Program-made: the position numbers and the translations under genes
Shown here: in pieces, positions 55,559-64,000 of the stretch
Layout of the letters: every line of letters starts with the position of its first letter
Numbering within the stretch: position 1 is the stretch's first letter
The notes under the pieces: model-generated
Told to the model about the DNA's origin: nothing
What the model saw: only the letters and a program-made list of their open reading frames with translations
Databases searched by the model: none
Assembly: GCF_030269325.1 (NCBI RefSeq)
Contig: NZ_BSTD01000003.1
Span: 496,001-560,000, forward strand
Direction of reading: 5' to 3'
Length of the DNA: 64,000 nt
Origin: Amycolatopsis sp. NBRC 101858
Lineage (GTDB): Bacteria; Actinomycetota; Actinomycetes; Mycobacteriales; Pseudonocardiaceae

Positions 55559-58552
55559 TTACGCGCGGGGCTTCTCGCGCTGCTCGTACGTCTCGATCAG
55601 GTCGCCGACCTTCAGGTCGCCGTACGAACCGAGCGTCAGACCGCACTCGTAGCCCTCGCGGACCTCGACCACGTCGTCCTTGAACCGCCGCAGCGAGCTG
55701 ACCGGCAGGTTCTCCGCGACGACAGTGCCGTCGCGCAGCAGCCGGGCGCGCGCGTTGCGCCGGATCTCGCCGGACATGACCAGGCAACCCGCGATCGTGC
55801 CGATCTTGGAGGACTTGAAGACCTCGCGAACCTCCGCGCGGCCCAGCTCGACCTCTTCGTACTCCGGCTTGAGCATGCCCTTGAGGGCCTGCTCGATCTC
55901 GTCGATCGCCTGGTAGATGACCGTGTAGTACCGGACGTCGACGCCCTCGCGGGTGGCCCGCTCGGTCGCCTTGCCCTGGGCGCGGACGTTGAACCCGAGG
56001 ACGATCGCGTCGGACGCGGTCGCCAGGTCGATGTCCGACTCGGTCACGCCACCGACACCGCGGTGGACCACGTTCAGCTCGACCTCGTCGCCGACGTCCA
56101 GCTGGAGCAGCGAGGCTTCGAGGGCCTCGACGGTACCCGAGTTGTCACCCTTGATGATCAGGTTGAGGCTGTTCGTCTCCTTCAAGGCGGAGTCGAGGTC
56201 CTCGAGGCTGACCCGCTTGCGGCGCGACGCGTTGAGCGCGTTGCGCGTGCGAGCGGAGCGGCGCTCGGCGATCTGCCGGGCGACGCGGTCCTCGTCGACC
56301 ACCAGGAAGGTGTCGCCCGCACCCGGCACCGAGGTGAACCCGATGACCTGGACGGGACGCGACGGCAGCGCCTCGGTGACGTCGACGTTGTGCTCGTCGA
56401 CCATCCGGCGGACGCGGCCGTAGGCGTCACCCGCCACGACCGAGTCGCCGACGCGCAGTGTGCCGCGCTGGACCAGGACGGTGGCCACCGGGCCGCGGCC
56501 GCGGTCGAGGTGCGCCTCGATCGCGACACCCTGGGCCTCCATATCCGGGTTGGCCCGGAGGTCCAGAGCGGCGTCGGCGGTCAGCAGGATCGCCTCGAGC
56601 AGGCCGTCGATGTTGATGTTCTGCCGCGCGGAGATCTCGACGAACATCGTGTCGCCGCCGTACTCCTCGGCGACCAGGCCGTACTCGGTCAGCTGCTGCC
56701 GGATCTTGTCCGGGTTCGCGCCTTCCTTGTCGATCTTGTTGATCGCGACCACGATCGGGGCCTTGGCGGCCTGCGCGTGGTTGATCGCCTCGACCGTCTG
56801 CGGCATCACACCGTCGTCGGCCGCCACCACGATCACCGCGATGTCGGTCGAGTTCGCACCACGGGCACGCATGGCGGTGAACGCCTCGTGGCCCGGGGTG
56901 TCGATGAAGGTGATCAGGCGCGGGTTGCCCTCGAGCTCGGTCTCGATCTGGTACGCACCGATGTGCTGCGTGATGCCGCCGGCCTCGCTCTCGCGGACCT
57001 TCGTCTTCCGGATCGTGTCGAGCAGGCGGGTCTTACCGTGGTCGACGTGACCCATGATGGTCACGACCGGCGGCCGGACCTGGAGGTCTTCTTCCTCACC
57101 GGCGTCCTCGCCGTAGGTGATGTCGAAGGTCTCCAGCAGCTCGCGGTCCTCTTCCTCCGGCGAGACGACCTGAACCGTGTAGTTCATTTCGCCGCCGAGC
57201 AGCTCGAGGATGTCGTCCGACACGGACTGCGTCGCGGTGACCATCTCGCCGAGGTGGAAGAGCACCTGCACCAGCGAAGCCGGGTTGGCGTCGATCTTCT
57301 CGGCGAAGTCGGTCAGCGAAGCACCCCGCGGCAGCCGGATCGTCTCGCCCTGCCCCTTGGGCAAGCGGACTCCGCCGACGCTGGGCGCCTGCATGTTGTC
57401 CATGTACTCCTGGCGCTTCTGCCGCTTCGACTTGCGGCCCTTGCGCGAGGGACCACCCGGGCGCCCGAAGGCACCCGCGGTGCCGCCACGGCCACCGGGG
57501 CCACCACGGCCACCGCCGCCGCCGCGGAAACCGCCGCCGCCGGCCGGGGCACCGGTGCCGCCACCCGGGCGGAAACCGCCGCCGCCACCGCCGCCGCCAC
57601 CGGGGCCGCCGCGGAAGCCACCGCCGCCGCCACCGCCACCGGGACCGCCGCGGAAACCGCCGCCACCGCCACCGGGACGACCGCCGCCGCCACCGGGGCC
57701 GCCACGGGCGCCGCCACCGGGACCACCGCGGGCGCCGCCACCGGGACCGGCGGGACGCTGCGTGCGGCCCGGCATCATGCCGGGGTTCGGCCGCGGGGGC
57801 ATGTTGCCCGGGCTCGGCCGGTTGCCACCGGCGCCGCCACCGGGCCGCGGGGCCGGACGGTCACCGCCGCCACCGGTCCCACCGGGACGCGGCGGGCGGT
57901 TGTCGCCGCCCTGGCCGCCACCCGGGCGCGGGCCCTGCGGACGCGGCGGGGCGCCGGAACCGACGCCGAACGGGTTGTTGCCGACCCGCGGGGTGCGCGG
58001 ACCGGGCTTGGGACCGCCGGGCTTGGGGCCCTGCGGCTTCGGCGGGACGACCGAACCGGTGTTGCCCGAAGGCGCGGCCGGGGTCTCCTGCTTGGGTGCG
58101 GCCGGGGTCTCGGCCTTCGCCGCCGGGACCTGCTCCTGGGGAGCGGGCGCGGCCGGCTGCTGACGCGGGCCGGGTCGCGGGCCGGGGCCCGAGGGACGGC
58201 CACCCGGTGCGGCGGCCGGCTTCGAAGCCGGTGCCTGCTGCTGCGGGGCCGCCGCGGGGGCGGCCTTCGCGGCGGGCGCCTGCTGCTGCGGCGTGGGCGA
58301 CGCGGGCTTGGGCGCGGGAGCGCCCGGCTTGGCGGCCGGGGGCCCGGGGCGCGCCGACGGGCCGGGGGTCGGAGTGGGCTTCTTGGCGCCCTTGGGGGCG
58401 TACGCGTCGCGGAGACGGCGGGCGACGGGCGCCTCGACCGTGGACGACGCGGACTTCACGAACTCGCCCTGTTCCTTCAACTTGGCGAGAACGTCCTTGC
58501 TGGTGATGCCGAGCTCCTTAGCGAGCTCGTGTACGCGGGCCTTGCCTGGCAC
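55559..58552 (-). CDS. infB: Translation initiation factor IF-2
   Basis: GTPase that places fMet-tRNA on the 30S subunit, 997 residues. KARVHELAKELGITSKDVLAKL is the N-terminal IF2-N helix. A very long Pro/Ala then Gly/Arg-rich linker (about 60-375; runs such as GGGGGGFRGGPGGG) follows. The GTPase domain has IMGHVDHGKTRLLDTI (about 500), DTPGHEAFTAMRARG and NKIDKEG. C-terminal domains II-IV follow. GTG 58552 is chosen for its match to the family start. The linker makes it about 100 residues longer than in E. coli. Confidence 0.95.
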   Translation of the reverse strand: MPGKARVHELAKELGITSKDVLAKLKEQGEFVKSASSTVEAPVARRLRDAYAPKGAKKPTPTPGPSARPGPPAAKPGAPAPKPASPTPQQQAPAAKAAPAAAPQQQAPASKPAAAPGGRPSGPGPRPGPRQQPAAPAPQEQVPAAKAETPAAPKQETPAAPSGNTGSVVPPKPQGPKPGGPKPGPRTPRVGNNPFGVGSGAPPRPQGPRPGGGQGGDNRPPRPGGTGGGGDRPAPRPGGGAGGNRPSPGNMPPRPNPGMMPGRTQRPAGPGGGARGGPGGGARGGPGGGGGRPGGGGGGFRGGPGGGGGGGGFRGGPGGGGGGGGGFRPGGGTGAPAGGGGFRGGGGGRGGPGGRGGTAGAFGRPGGPSRKGRKSKRQKRQEYMDNMQAPSVGGVRLPKGQGETIRLPRGASLTDFAEKIDANPASLVQVLFHLGEMVTATQSVSDDILELLGGEMNYTVQVVSPEEEDRELLETFDITYGEDAGEEEDLQVRPPVVTIMGHVDHGKTRLLDTIRKTKVRESEAGGITQHIGAYQIETELEGNPRLITFIDTPGHEAFTAMRARGANSTDIAVIVVAADDGVMPQTVEAINHAQAAKAPIVVAINKIDKEGANPDKIRQQLTEYGLVAEEYGGDTMFVEISARQNINIDGLLEAILLTADAALDLRANPDMEAQGVAIEAHLDRGRGPVATVLVQRGTLRVGDSVVAGDAYGRVRRMVDEHNVDVTEALPSRPVQVIGFTSVPGAGDTFLVVDEDRVARQIAERRSARTRNALNASRRKRVSLEDLDSALKETNSLNLIIKGDNSGTVEALEASLLQLDVGDEVELNVVHRGVGGVTESDIDLATASDAIVLGFNVRAQGKATERATREGVDVRYYTVIYQAIDEIEQALKGMLKPEYEEVELGRAEVREVFKSSKIGTIAGCLVMSGEIRRNARARLLRDGTVVAENLPVSSLRRFKDDVVEVREGYECGLTLGSYGDLKVGDLIETYEQREKPRA

Positions 58553-58629
58553 AGCTCTCCTCATCTAGGGGAGGCCAGGCGGGAACCCGCTGACCTCGTC
58601 CTTATTGTCTCGCGTTCATGGCTTCAGCT

Positions 58630-59028
58630 TCACGGCTGACTCATGACGGGTCGACCTGCTTCCTTGGTTCCTCGCGAAGCCGGGTACGTCCCGGCTTCGT
58701 GGTGCGAAGTGGTGCGCCCGACGTGGTCGTGAACCTCACGGACGTCGAGCGCCCCGGGAGCCCGCAAGGCTCTCGGGAAGGCTCGCCGCCGTTCGGCCTT
58801 GGCCAGGCAGTCCGGATCGGGGTGCAGCCAAGCTCCCCGGCCCGGCAGCCGCCGACGCTCGTCGACGACCACCCGCCCGGCCACCGCGACCACGCGCAGC
58901 AGCTCACCGATCAATGCCCGCCGCTTGCAGCCGACACAAGTCCGCACCGGAAGATTCCGGTGGGGCTGGTGCTCGGCTACCCGCCGCGGGCGTTGAACCA
59001 CTCCTGAGTCTAGCGCTTCGACCTTCAC
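58630..59028 (-). CDS. ylxR: YlxR (DUF448) RNA-binding protein
   Basis: Small nucleic-acid-binding protein of the nusA-infB operon, 132 residues. The signature RTCVGCKRRA (about residue 29) and GRGAWLHPDPDCLAKAERRR (about 63-82) are clear. The C-terminal 35 residues are low in conservation. GTG overlaps the nusA stop by four bases; GTG 59001, five bases after TAGACT, is an alternative. Confidence 0.88.
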   Translation of the reverse strand: MKVEALDSGVVQRPRRVAEHQPHRNLPVRTCVGCKRRALIGELLRVVAVAGRVVVDERRRLPGRGAWLHPDPDCLAKAERRRAFPRALRAPGALDVREVHDHVGRTTSHHEAGTYPASRGTKEAGRPVMSQP

Positions 59029-60071
59029 TCAGCCGAACCGGTTGTCGCGGCGGGCCGCGATGGACGGGCGTGGTCTTGATCACCCTCGTCGTCCGCCGGT
59101 GCGGCGTCGCTGCGGATGTCGATCCGCCAGCCGGTCAGGCGGGCGGCGAGGCGGGCGTTCTGGCCCTCCTTGCCGATCGCCAGCGACAGCTGGAAGTCCG
59201 GCACCACGACGCGGGCGGTCTTCGCCCGCTCGTCCACGACTCGTACCGAAACAACCTTCGCCGGGGACAGGGCATTCCCCACGAACCGGGCCGGGTCCTC
59301 GGAGTAGTCGATGATGTCGATCTTCTCGCCGGCCAGTTCGCTCATCACGTTGCGCACGCGCGCGCCGACCGGGCCGATGCAGGCGCCCTTGGCGTTCACG
59401 CCCGCGACGGTGGACTTCACGGCAATCTTCGTGCGGTGCCCCGGCTCGCGCGCGACGGCGGCGATTTCGACCGTCCCGTCGGCGATCTCCGGGACCTCCA
59501 GCGCGAACAGCTTGCGCACCAGGTTGGGGTGCGAGCGCGAGAGCGTGATCTGCGGGCCGCGGTTGCCGCGCGACACGGTGACCACGTAGGCCTTGATCCG
59601 GCTGCCGTGCTCGTACGACTCGCCGGCCACCTGCTCCGCCGACGGCAGCACGCCCTCGGTGTCCCCGACCTGGACCACGACCATGCCGCGGGCGTTGGCG
59701 CGGGCGTCGCGCTGGATGACGCCGGCGACGATCTCGCCCTCCTTGGTGGAGAACTCGCCGAAGGTCTTCTCGTGCTCGGCGTCGCGCAGCCGCTGCAGGA
59801 TGACCTGGCGCGCGGTGGTGGCGGCGATCCGGCCGAAGCCCTCGGGGGTGTCGTCCCACTCCTCGTCGGTCTCGCCGTCGTGGGTCAGCGTGCGCGCGAG
59901 CACGCGCACCAGGCCGGTCTTGCGGTCGATGTCGATGCGGGCGTGCGGCTGGTGGCCCTCGGTGTGCTTGTACGCGGTGAGCAAGGCCGTCTCGATGGCC
60001 TCGATCACCGTTTCGAAGGGGATGTCCTTGTCCCGTTCGATCGCCCGTAGCGCGGCGATGTCGACGTTCAC
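59025..60071 (-). CDS. nusA: Transcription termination/antitermination factor NusA
   Basis: RNA polymerase-binding factor, 348 residues. An N-terminal domain (NVDIAALRAIERDKDIPFETVIEAIETALLTAYK, residues 2-35) is followed by S1 (about 105-180), KH1 and KH2 (about 190-325; GACIGPVGARVRNV, LAIGKEGQNARLAARLTGWRID). C-terminal acidic repeats of enterobacteria are absent, as in other actinobacteria. GTG overlaps the rimP stop (GTGA). Confidence 0.95.
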   Translation of the reverse strand: MNVDIAALRAIERDKDIPFETVIEAIETALLTAYKHTEGHQPHARIDIDRKTGLVRVLARTLTHDGETDEEWDDTPEGFGRIAATTARQVILQRLRDAEHEKTFGEFSTKEGEIVAGVIQRDARANARGMVVVQVGDTEGVLPSAEQVAGESYEHGSRIKAYVVTVSRGNRGPQITLSRSHPNLVRKLFALEVPEIADGTVEIAAVAREPGHRTKIAVKSTVAGVNAKGACIGPVGARVRNVMSELAGEKIDIIDYSEDPARFVGNALSPAKVVSVRVVDERAKTARVVVPDFQLSLAIGKEGQNARLAARLTGWRIDIRSDAAPADDEGDQDHARPSRPAATTGSAE

Positions 60072-60601
60072 TTCGACCCCTTCTCCGTCTCGGCGGCGAT
60101 CATGCCGGACGCGTCGTCTTCGAGCAGTTTCAAGTCCTCGGCGGGCGGCTGCTTGAACTCGATCTCCACGACCGCCTTCGCCACGCCGGCGTAGCGGACG
60201 TCGCGGATCTTGCCGCCTTCGAGGACGCGGGCGGCGTCCGCGCCCGCGTGACCGACCCGGCCGATGAAGGCCGCGCCTTCGGCCGGCGTGACCTTCACCA
60301 GGCGGAAGCGCGCGCGGCGCCAGTGCCGCCGCTCGGTGAGCGGGCGGTCGAGGCCCGGCGAGGTGACCTCCAGCGTGTAGGCGCTCGCGAGCACGTGCTC
60401 GTTCTCGTCGAGCACCGCCGAGACCTTGCGGCTGACGTCGGCGACCTCGTCCAGCCCGACACCGTCGTCGGAGTCGACGACGACCTTGACCAGCTGCCGC
60501 CGGCCGGCCTGCTGCACCTCGAACGAGTCGAGGTCGAAACCCGCGGCGGTGACGGCTTCGGCCACTATCGGCTGAAGCCGGCTGGCGAGTTCTCCTGGCA
60601 C
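60068..60601 (-). CDS. rimP: Ribosome maturation factor RimP
   Basis: 30S assembly factor with two small domains, 177 residues. LQPIVAEAVTAAGFDLDSFEVQ, VDSDDGVGLDEVADVSRKVSAVLD and LEVTSPGLDRPLTERRHWRRAR are family hallmarks. It heads the operon rimP-nusA-ylxR-infB. GTG with an upstream GGAGAG is the start. A divergent lipoprotein gene starts 113 bases away. Confidence 0.93.
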   Translation of the reverse strand: MPGELASRLQPIVAEAVTAAGFDLDSFEVQQAGRRQLVKVVVDSDDGVGLDEVADVSRKVSAVLDENEHVLASAYTLEVTSPGLDRPLTERRHWRRARFRLVKVTPAEGAAFIGRVGHAGADAARVLEGGKIRDVRYAGVAKAVVEIEFKQPPAEDLKLLEDDASGMIAAETEKGSK

Positions 60602-60713
60602 GTGGGGCTCTCCTCGGTCGAGGTTCGGGTCGGTGGTGGACCAGCTTATCCGGTCGCCCGGTGACCCCGCGCGAGCGGCGGGCGTGCCCGGGGGCCTGGC
60701 AGGATGGGCCGAC

Positions 60714-61646
60714 GTGACCGGAAGACCGACCGACCTGACCCGTCGTGCCGCCCTCCGCGCGGGGGCACTGGCCGCGCTGGCCGTCCCCCTGGCCGCGTGC
60801 GGGCCCGGCTACGACGAGAGCCCCGACCCGCTGCAGCCCCTGCTGGCCGCCGCCGAGGCGGACGCCGCCGCCGCGCGGGCGCTGGCCAAGGGCGGCGACG
60901 CCGACGCCGCCGGCCAGCTCGCCGACGCGCGCGCGGCGCACGCGGCCGCGCTGAAGTCCGAAGTGGACCGCCTGAACCGGCCGAAGCCGTCGGCGTCCCC
61001 GACGCCCCCGGCGCCGGCCGCCCTCGGCGACCTGAAGGAGCGGCTGGCGACCGCCCGCAAGCAGGCCGAAGACCTCGTCGGCGGGCTGCCGCGCTACCGC
61101 GCCGGGCTCGTCGCGGCGGTGGCGGCCGGCTGCGCGGCACTGCAGCGCACCGCCCCGGCGCTGGGCCCCGGCGAGGACGCCCCGGCGCCCGCGGGGACCA
61201 CCGCGGCCGTCCCCGCGGAGGTGGTGGACCCGCTGCAGACCGCGCTCGCCGCCGAGCACGCCGCCGTCTGGGTGTACGGGCTGGTCAGCGCGTTCCTGCC
61301 GGGCGACTTCGGCGACGCCGAGAAGTCCGGGGCGGCGGAGCACGCGGTGCGCCGCGACCTGCTGCAGACGATGCTGTCCGCGTCCGGGGCGACGCCTGTC
61401 GCGCCCGAAGCGGCGTACGTGCCGAAGAAGCCGGTGACGGACGCGAAGTCGGCGTCGCTGGTGGTCGCGACGGCCGAAGCGGACTGCGCGAACGCGTGGC
61501 TGGCGGTGGTGAACCACACCGACGACGGGGCCCTGCGCACGACGGCGCTGCACGCCTTGGTGGCGGCTTCGCGGCGCGGGACGCCCTGGCGGTCCGAGGC
61601 GGGCGAGAAGCCGGTCGCGATCGCGATGCCCGGCCAGGCGGGCTGA
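60714..61646 (+). CDS. Ferritin-like DUF4439 lipoprotein
   Basis: A protein of 310 residues, probably Tat-exported: TRRAALRAGALAALAVPLAACG has a twin-Arg and LAAC lipobox (about residues 7-29). A helical Ala-rich region (40-170) and a four-helix ferritin-like domain (about 175-310) follow, with PLQTALAAEHAAVWVYGLV, AEHAVRRDLLQTML and FAL-like acidic residues. Rv2844 beside rimP in M. tuberculosis is comparable. Function unknown. Confidence 0.78.
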   Translation: MTGRPTDLTRRAALRAGALAALAVPLAACGPGYDESPDPLQPLLAAAEADAAAARALAKGGDADAAGQLADARAAHAAALKSEVDRLNRPKPSASPTPPAPAALGDLKERLATARKQAEDLVGGLPRYRAGLVAAVAAGCAALQRTAPALGPGEDAPAPAGTTAAVPAEVVDPLQTALAAEHAAVWVYGLVSAFLPGDFGDAEKSGAAEHAVRRDLLQTMLSASGATPVAPEAAYVPKKPVTDAKSASLVVATAEADCANAWLAVVNHTDDGALRTTALHALVAASRRGTPWRSEAGEKPVAIAMPGQAG

Positions 61647-61654
61647 CGCCGGAC

Positions 61655-61685
61655 CCGGCGCCCCGAGGTGGCCTCGGGGCGCCGG
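61655..61685. terminator. Bidirectional terminator
   Basis: CCGGCGCCCCGAGG pairs with CCTCGGGGCGCCGG around a three-base loop, lying between two convergent stop codons (61646 and 61687). Confidence 0.85.
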
Positions 61686-61686
61686 T

Positions 61687-62361
61687 TCAGCCCTTGAGGT
61701 CGGCCGACAGGCGCAGGGCGTCGTCCGCGATGCTCTTGATCAGGTTCTTGTCCTTGTGCTTGGCGTAGAAGTCGGCCAGCACGATCGTGGTGTTCGTGCC
61801 GTCGACGCCCGACGCGTACGCCGCGTCGGCGCCGCTCACGCTCGGCGCGCCGGAGCCGGTGAACGTCTTGTCCTTCACCAGGTCCGTGACGTTGCCGGTG
61901 CCGTCCTGCTCGGTCAGCGTCTTGAGCGCCTTCGCCTGCGTCGAGTCCGGCATCCCGACCAGCACCACCGACACCAGCGCCTTCGCGCCGCCCGACTCCG
62001 TCGTGTAGAGCGCGCGGACCAGCGACTGGCACTCGTTGTCCTGGAAGAAGTCGTGCGTCTTGCCGTACGACTTCGAGGCGCACTCGTTGGACTTCGCCGG
62101 CCCGGCGACCAGCGTGAACTGGTACTTCCCGGTGTTCTGGGCCGGCGGCTGCGCGACCGGCTCGTCGGGCGTCGAGTCGTGCCGGATCAGGAACCAGAGC
62201 AGCCCGGAGACGACGGCGATCGCGACCAGCCCGGCGCCCCTGAGCAGCAGGGACCGGGTGTCGCGCGCCGGAGGTCCCGGCACGGGCGGGCGGGGCTGCG
62301 GGGGCACCGCGCCCAGCGGGGCCGTGTCGGACGGGCCTGGGGTGAAATGCGCACCAACCAC
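61687..62361 (-). CDS. Single-pass membrane protein of unknown function
   Basis: A protein of 224 residues. A Pro-rich N terminus is followed by one membrane helix (LLLRGAGLVAIAVVSGLLWFLI, about 44-65) and an extracellular domain with two Cys (KSNECASKSYGKTHDFF, DNECQSLVR) that may pair. The domain recurs in actinobacterial hypothetical proteins, without known role. GTG 62361 follows TACCGT at eight bases, so it is probably leaderless. It is 34 bases after an aminotransferase gene. Confidence 0.68.
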   Translation of the reverse strand: MVGAHFTPGPSDTAPLGAVPPQPRPPVPGPPARDTRSLLLRGAGLVAIAVVSGLLWFLIRHDSTPDEPVAQPPAQNTGKYQFTLVAGPAKSNECASKSYGKTHDFFQDNECQSLVRALYTTESGGAKALVSVVLVGMPDSTQAKALKTLTEQDGTGNVTDLVKDKTFTGSGAPSVSGADAAYASGVDGTNTTIVLADFYAKHKDKNLIKSIADDALRLSADLKG

Positions 62362-62395
62362 GAGGCCATACGGTAGTTCACCGTCTCCGGCGCGT

Positions 62396-63409
62396 TCACT
62401 CGAATGCGCGTAAGACGCGTTCGACGTCGTCAGCGGTGTTGTAGAGGTGGAAACCGACCCGCACCCGGCCACCGCGGACGCTCGAGACGATCCCGGCCGC
62501 CGCGACCCGCTCCGGATCGGCGTCGAGCGACACGATCGGGGTACCTCGCGGGGGTAGCCCGAGCTTCTCGAGCAGCTGGTCGGCCAGGCCGGTGTTGTGC
62601 GCCGCGACCTGCGCGAGGTCGAGGCCGCCGAGGTACTCCAGCGCGGCGGCCGCGCCGACCTGGGCGAGCCAGACCGGCGAGAGGTCGAACGCGCGGGCGT
62701 CGCCGGCCAGGCGCAGCGGGAGGCCGTAGACCGTGGCCCACGGGTCCTCCCCCGCGTACCAGTTCGCCGCGACCGGCCGGGTCCGGTCGCGGGCGTCCGG
62801 CCGCACGGCGAGCCACGCGCAGCCGCGCGGGGACAGCAGCCACTTGTAGCCCGCCGCGACCACCCAGTCCGCCCAGGCGACGTCCAGGGGCAGCCAGCCC
62901 ACGGCCTGGGTGGCGTCGAGCAGCACCGCCGCCCCGGCGGCCTCGGCGGCCGCCCGCAGCGCGGGGAGGTCCACGAGCCGGCCGTCGGCGGACTGGACGA
63001 CGCTCACCGCGACGACGTCGTGGCCCTCGACCCGCTCGGGCAGCAGCTCCAGCGGGACCTCGGTCACCGTGACGCCGGGGGCGGCCGCGAACGGGAAGGT
63101 CACGCTGGTGAAGTCCCCTTCGGCGGCGAGCACGCGGGTGCCGGCGGGCAGCGCGGCGGCGACGTTCGCGACCAGCTGCGAGGCCGACGCGCCGATCGCG
63201 ACGTGCCCGGGTTCGACGCCGAGCAGGCGCGCGAACCCGGCCCGGGACCGGTCGACGTACCGGTCGAACTCCCCCGGCCGGGTCGCGCCGGTGCGCCACC
63301 GTTCGACGGACTCGGCCACCGCGGCGGCCACCGGGGCCGGCGGGATGCCGACGCTGGGCGTGTTCAGGTAGCCGGGCGGGACGGCGAAGTCGCTTCCGAA
63401 GGCGCGCAT
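62396..63409 (-). CDS. Class V PLP-dependent aminotransferase
   Basis: Fold-type I aminotransferase or cysteine desulfurase/kynureninase-like enzyme, 337 residues. The PLP lysine is in VVAAGYKWLLSPRGCAWLAV (about residue 193), with the Asp in AAVLLDATQAVGWLPLDV (about 170). GASASQLVANVAAALP is the phosphate-binding region. It lacks an obvious active-site Cys loop of SufS, so it is more likely an isomerase/aminotransferase. Substrate unknown. Confidence 0.82.
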   Translation of the reverse strand: MRAFGSDFAVPPGYLNTPSVGIPPAPVAAAVAESVERWRTGATRPGEFDRYVDRSRAGFARLLGVEPGHVAIGASASQLVANVAAALPAGTRVLAAEGDFTSVTFPFAAAPGVTVTEVPLELLPERVEGHDVVAVSVVQSADGRLVDLPALRAAAEAAGAAVLLDATQAVGWLPLDVAWADWVVAAGYKWLLSPRGCAWLAVRPDARDRTRPVAANWYAGEDPWATVYGLPLRLAGDARAFDLSPVWLAQVGAAAALEYLGGLDLAQVAAHNTGLADQLLEKLGLPPRGTPIVSLDADPERVAAAGIVSSVRGGRVRVGFHLYNTADDVERVLRAFE

Positions 63410-63440
63410 GGTCTTCAGGCTGGCAGACCGGGCAATCCGA

Positions 63441-64000
63441 TTACGGCAGCAGCGCCACGACGTCGGCGTAGCCCGGCGGGCTCAGCGGCAGGGCGTCGCC
63501 GTCGCGGACCGCCAGCGCCGTTGCGGCCGCCGCCTGCAGGGCCATGCGGTACGGGAGCGAACCGAGGCTGACCCGCGCGACGCCCAGGTCCGCCAGCCCG
63601 GCGAAGGTGACCTTGCCGGGCAGGAACAGCAGGTTGACCGGGAGGCCGAAGCCGACGATCCGCTCGACGTCCGCCGGGTCGGCCAGGCCGGGCACGAAGA
63701 CGCCGTCGGCGCCGGCCGCCGCGTAGGCCCGCACGCGATCTTCGGCGGTTCCGATCGCCTGGTCGCCGGACCAGTGGGTGTCGGTGCGGGCGTTGAGGAA
63801 CAGGCCCGGGACGCGGTCCTTCACCGCCTCGACCAGCGCGGACTGGACCTCGACCGGGGCGAGTGCGCCGTCGGCCCGGCCGTCTTCGAGGTTGACGCCG
63901 ACGGCACCGGCGTCGGCGAGTTCCGCGGCGAGGTCGGCCACGGCGGCGGGATCGGCGCTGAAGCCGTCGGCGATGTCGACGCTGACCAGGACGTCGAGCC
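63441..64000 (-). CDS. PEP mutase/isocitrate lyase family protein (partial)
   Basis: The frame is open to the right edge, so the N terminus is outside the window. The visible 186 residues contain VLVSVDIADGFSADPAAV (a VDIEDGY-like metal loop), GAVGVNLEDG (substrate Glu/Asp), LFLNARTDTHW, GADGVFVPGLADPADVERI and a C-terminal LGVARVSLGSLPYR. These mark the PEP mutase/isocitrate lyase branch that cleaves or forms C-C or P-C bonds. Substrate unknown. Confidence 0.82.
   Translation of the reverse strand, partial: LDVLVSVDIADGFSADPAAVADLAAELADAGAVGVNLEDGRADGALAPVEVQSALVEAVKDRVPGLFLNARTDTHWSGDQAIGTAEDRVRAYAAAGADGVFVPGLADPADVERIVGFGLPVNLLFLPGKVTFAGLADLGVARVSLGSLPYRMALQAAAATALAVRDGDALPLSPPGYADVVALLP

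Noticed and set aside
57210..58163. Plus-strand Pro-rich frame
   Set aside because: Antisense of the Gly/Arg-rich linker of IF-2.

Overview
The window is high-GC DNA from a filamentous actinomycete of the Pseudonocardiales type, most like Amycolatopsis. This placement is inferred from codon bias, ThyX, RNase J, the PspA/PspM/ClgR cluster, the GC-rich IF2 linker and the actinobacterial promoters. Gene order follows a long stretch of the Mycobacterium tuberculosis chromosome as I remember it (Rv2742c to Rv2844), with local insertions. No rRNA, tRNA, CRISPR array, prophage or insertion sequence was found.

Layout. Positions 1-4.1 kb hold DNA repair (Nei-type glycosylase), an adenosine deaminase with a possible attenuating leader, a strongly structured unassigned RNA, an acetyltransferase and PyrD. 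Positions 4.1-16.3 kb hold an allophanate-hydrolase-like protein whose amidase catalytic residues look lost, then pspM-pspA, clgR, cinA-pgsA-rimO, argA, a secreted phospholipase A2, a nitroreductase and ftsK. Positions 16.5-22.7 kb hold lipid acylation, a WrbA flavoprotein, two transporters, a short lower-GC patch flanked by a 23-bp direct repeat, and a von Willebrand A protein. Positions 22.7-30.3 kb hold RNase J, DapA, a receptor Ser/Thr kinase, MntH and ThyX. Positions 30.4-38.8 kb hold a ribbon-helix-helix/DUF4097 operon, a YcaQ-like glycosylase, small membrane proteins and pepR-dapB. Positions 38.9-44.7 kb are the rpsO-pnp, ribF and truB translation/RNA block. Positions 44.8-55 kb hold an MFS exporter, an SDR, DinF-NrnA and an accessory group (Trm11-like methylase, flotillin with NfeD-like partner, TetR plus methyltransferase, esterase). 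Positions 54.7-60.6 kb are the rimP-nusA-ylxR-infB-ylxP-rbfA operon. The right end has a ferritin-like lipoprotein, a membrane protein, a class V aminotransferase and a truncated PEP-mutase-family gene.

Regulation. Three themes recur. Many genes, including new transcription units on both strands, start 6-8 bases after a TANNNT box, which is the leaderless-mRNA arrangement. Genes within operons are repeatedly joined by 4-base GTGA or ATGA overlaps. Convergent or tail-end intergenic gaps hold unusually ordered repeats. The most striking is a 147-bp element present twice (5818-5964 and 47561-47707): three 21-bp units, a 21-bp centre, then three inverted 21-bp units. The 2040-2285 RNA, the nested palindrome over the HicB-like promoter and the 147-bp element are the best candidates for undescribed biology.
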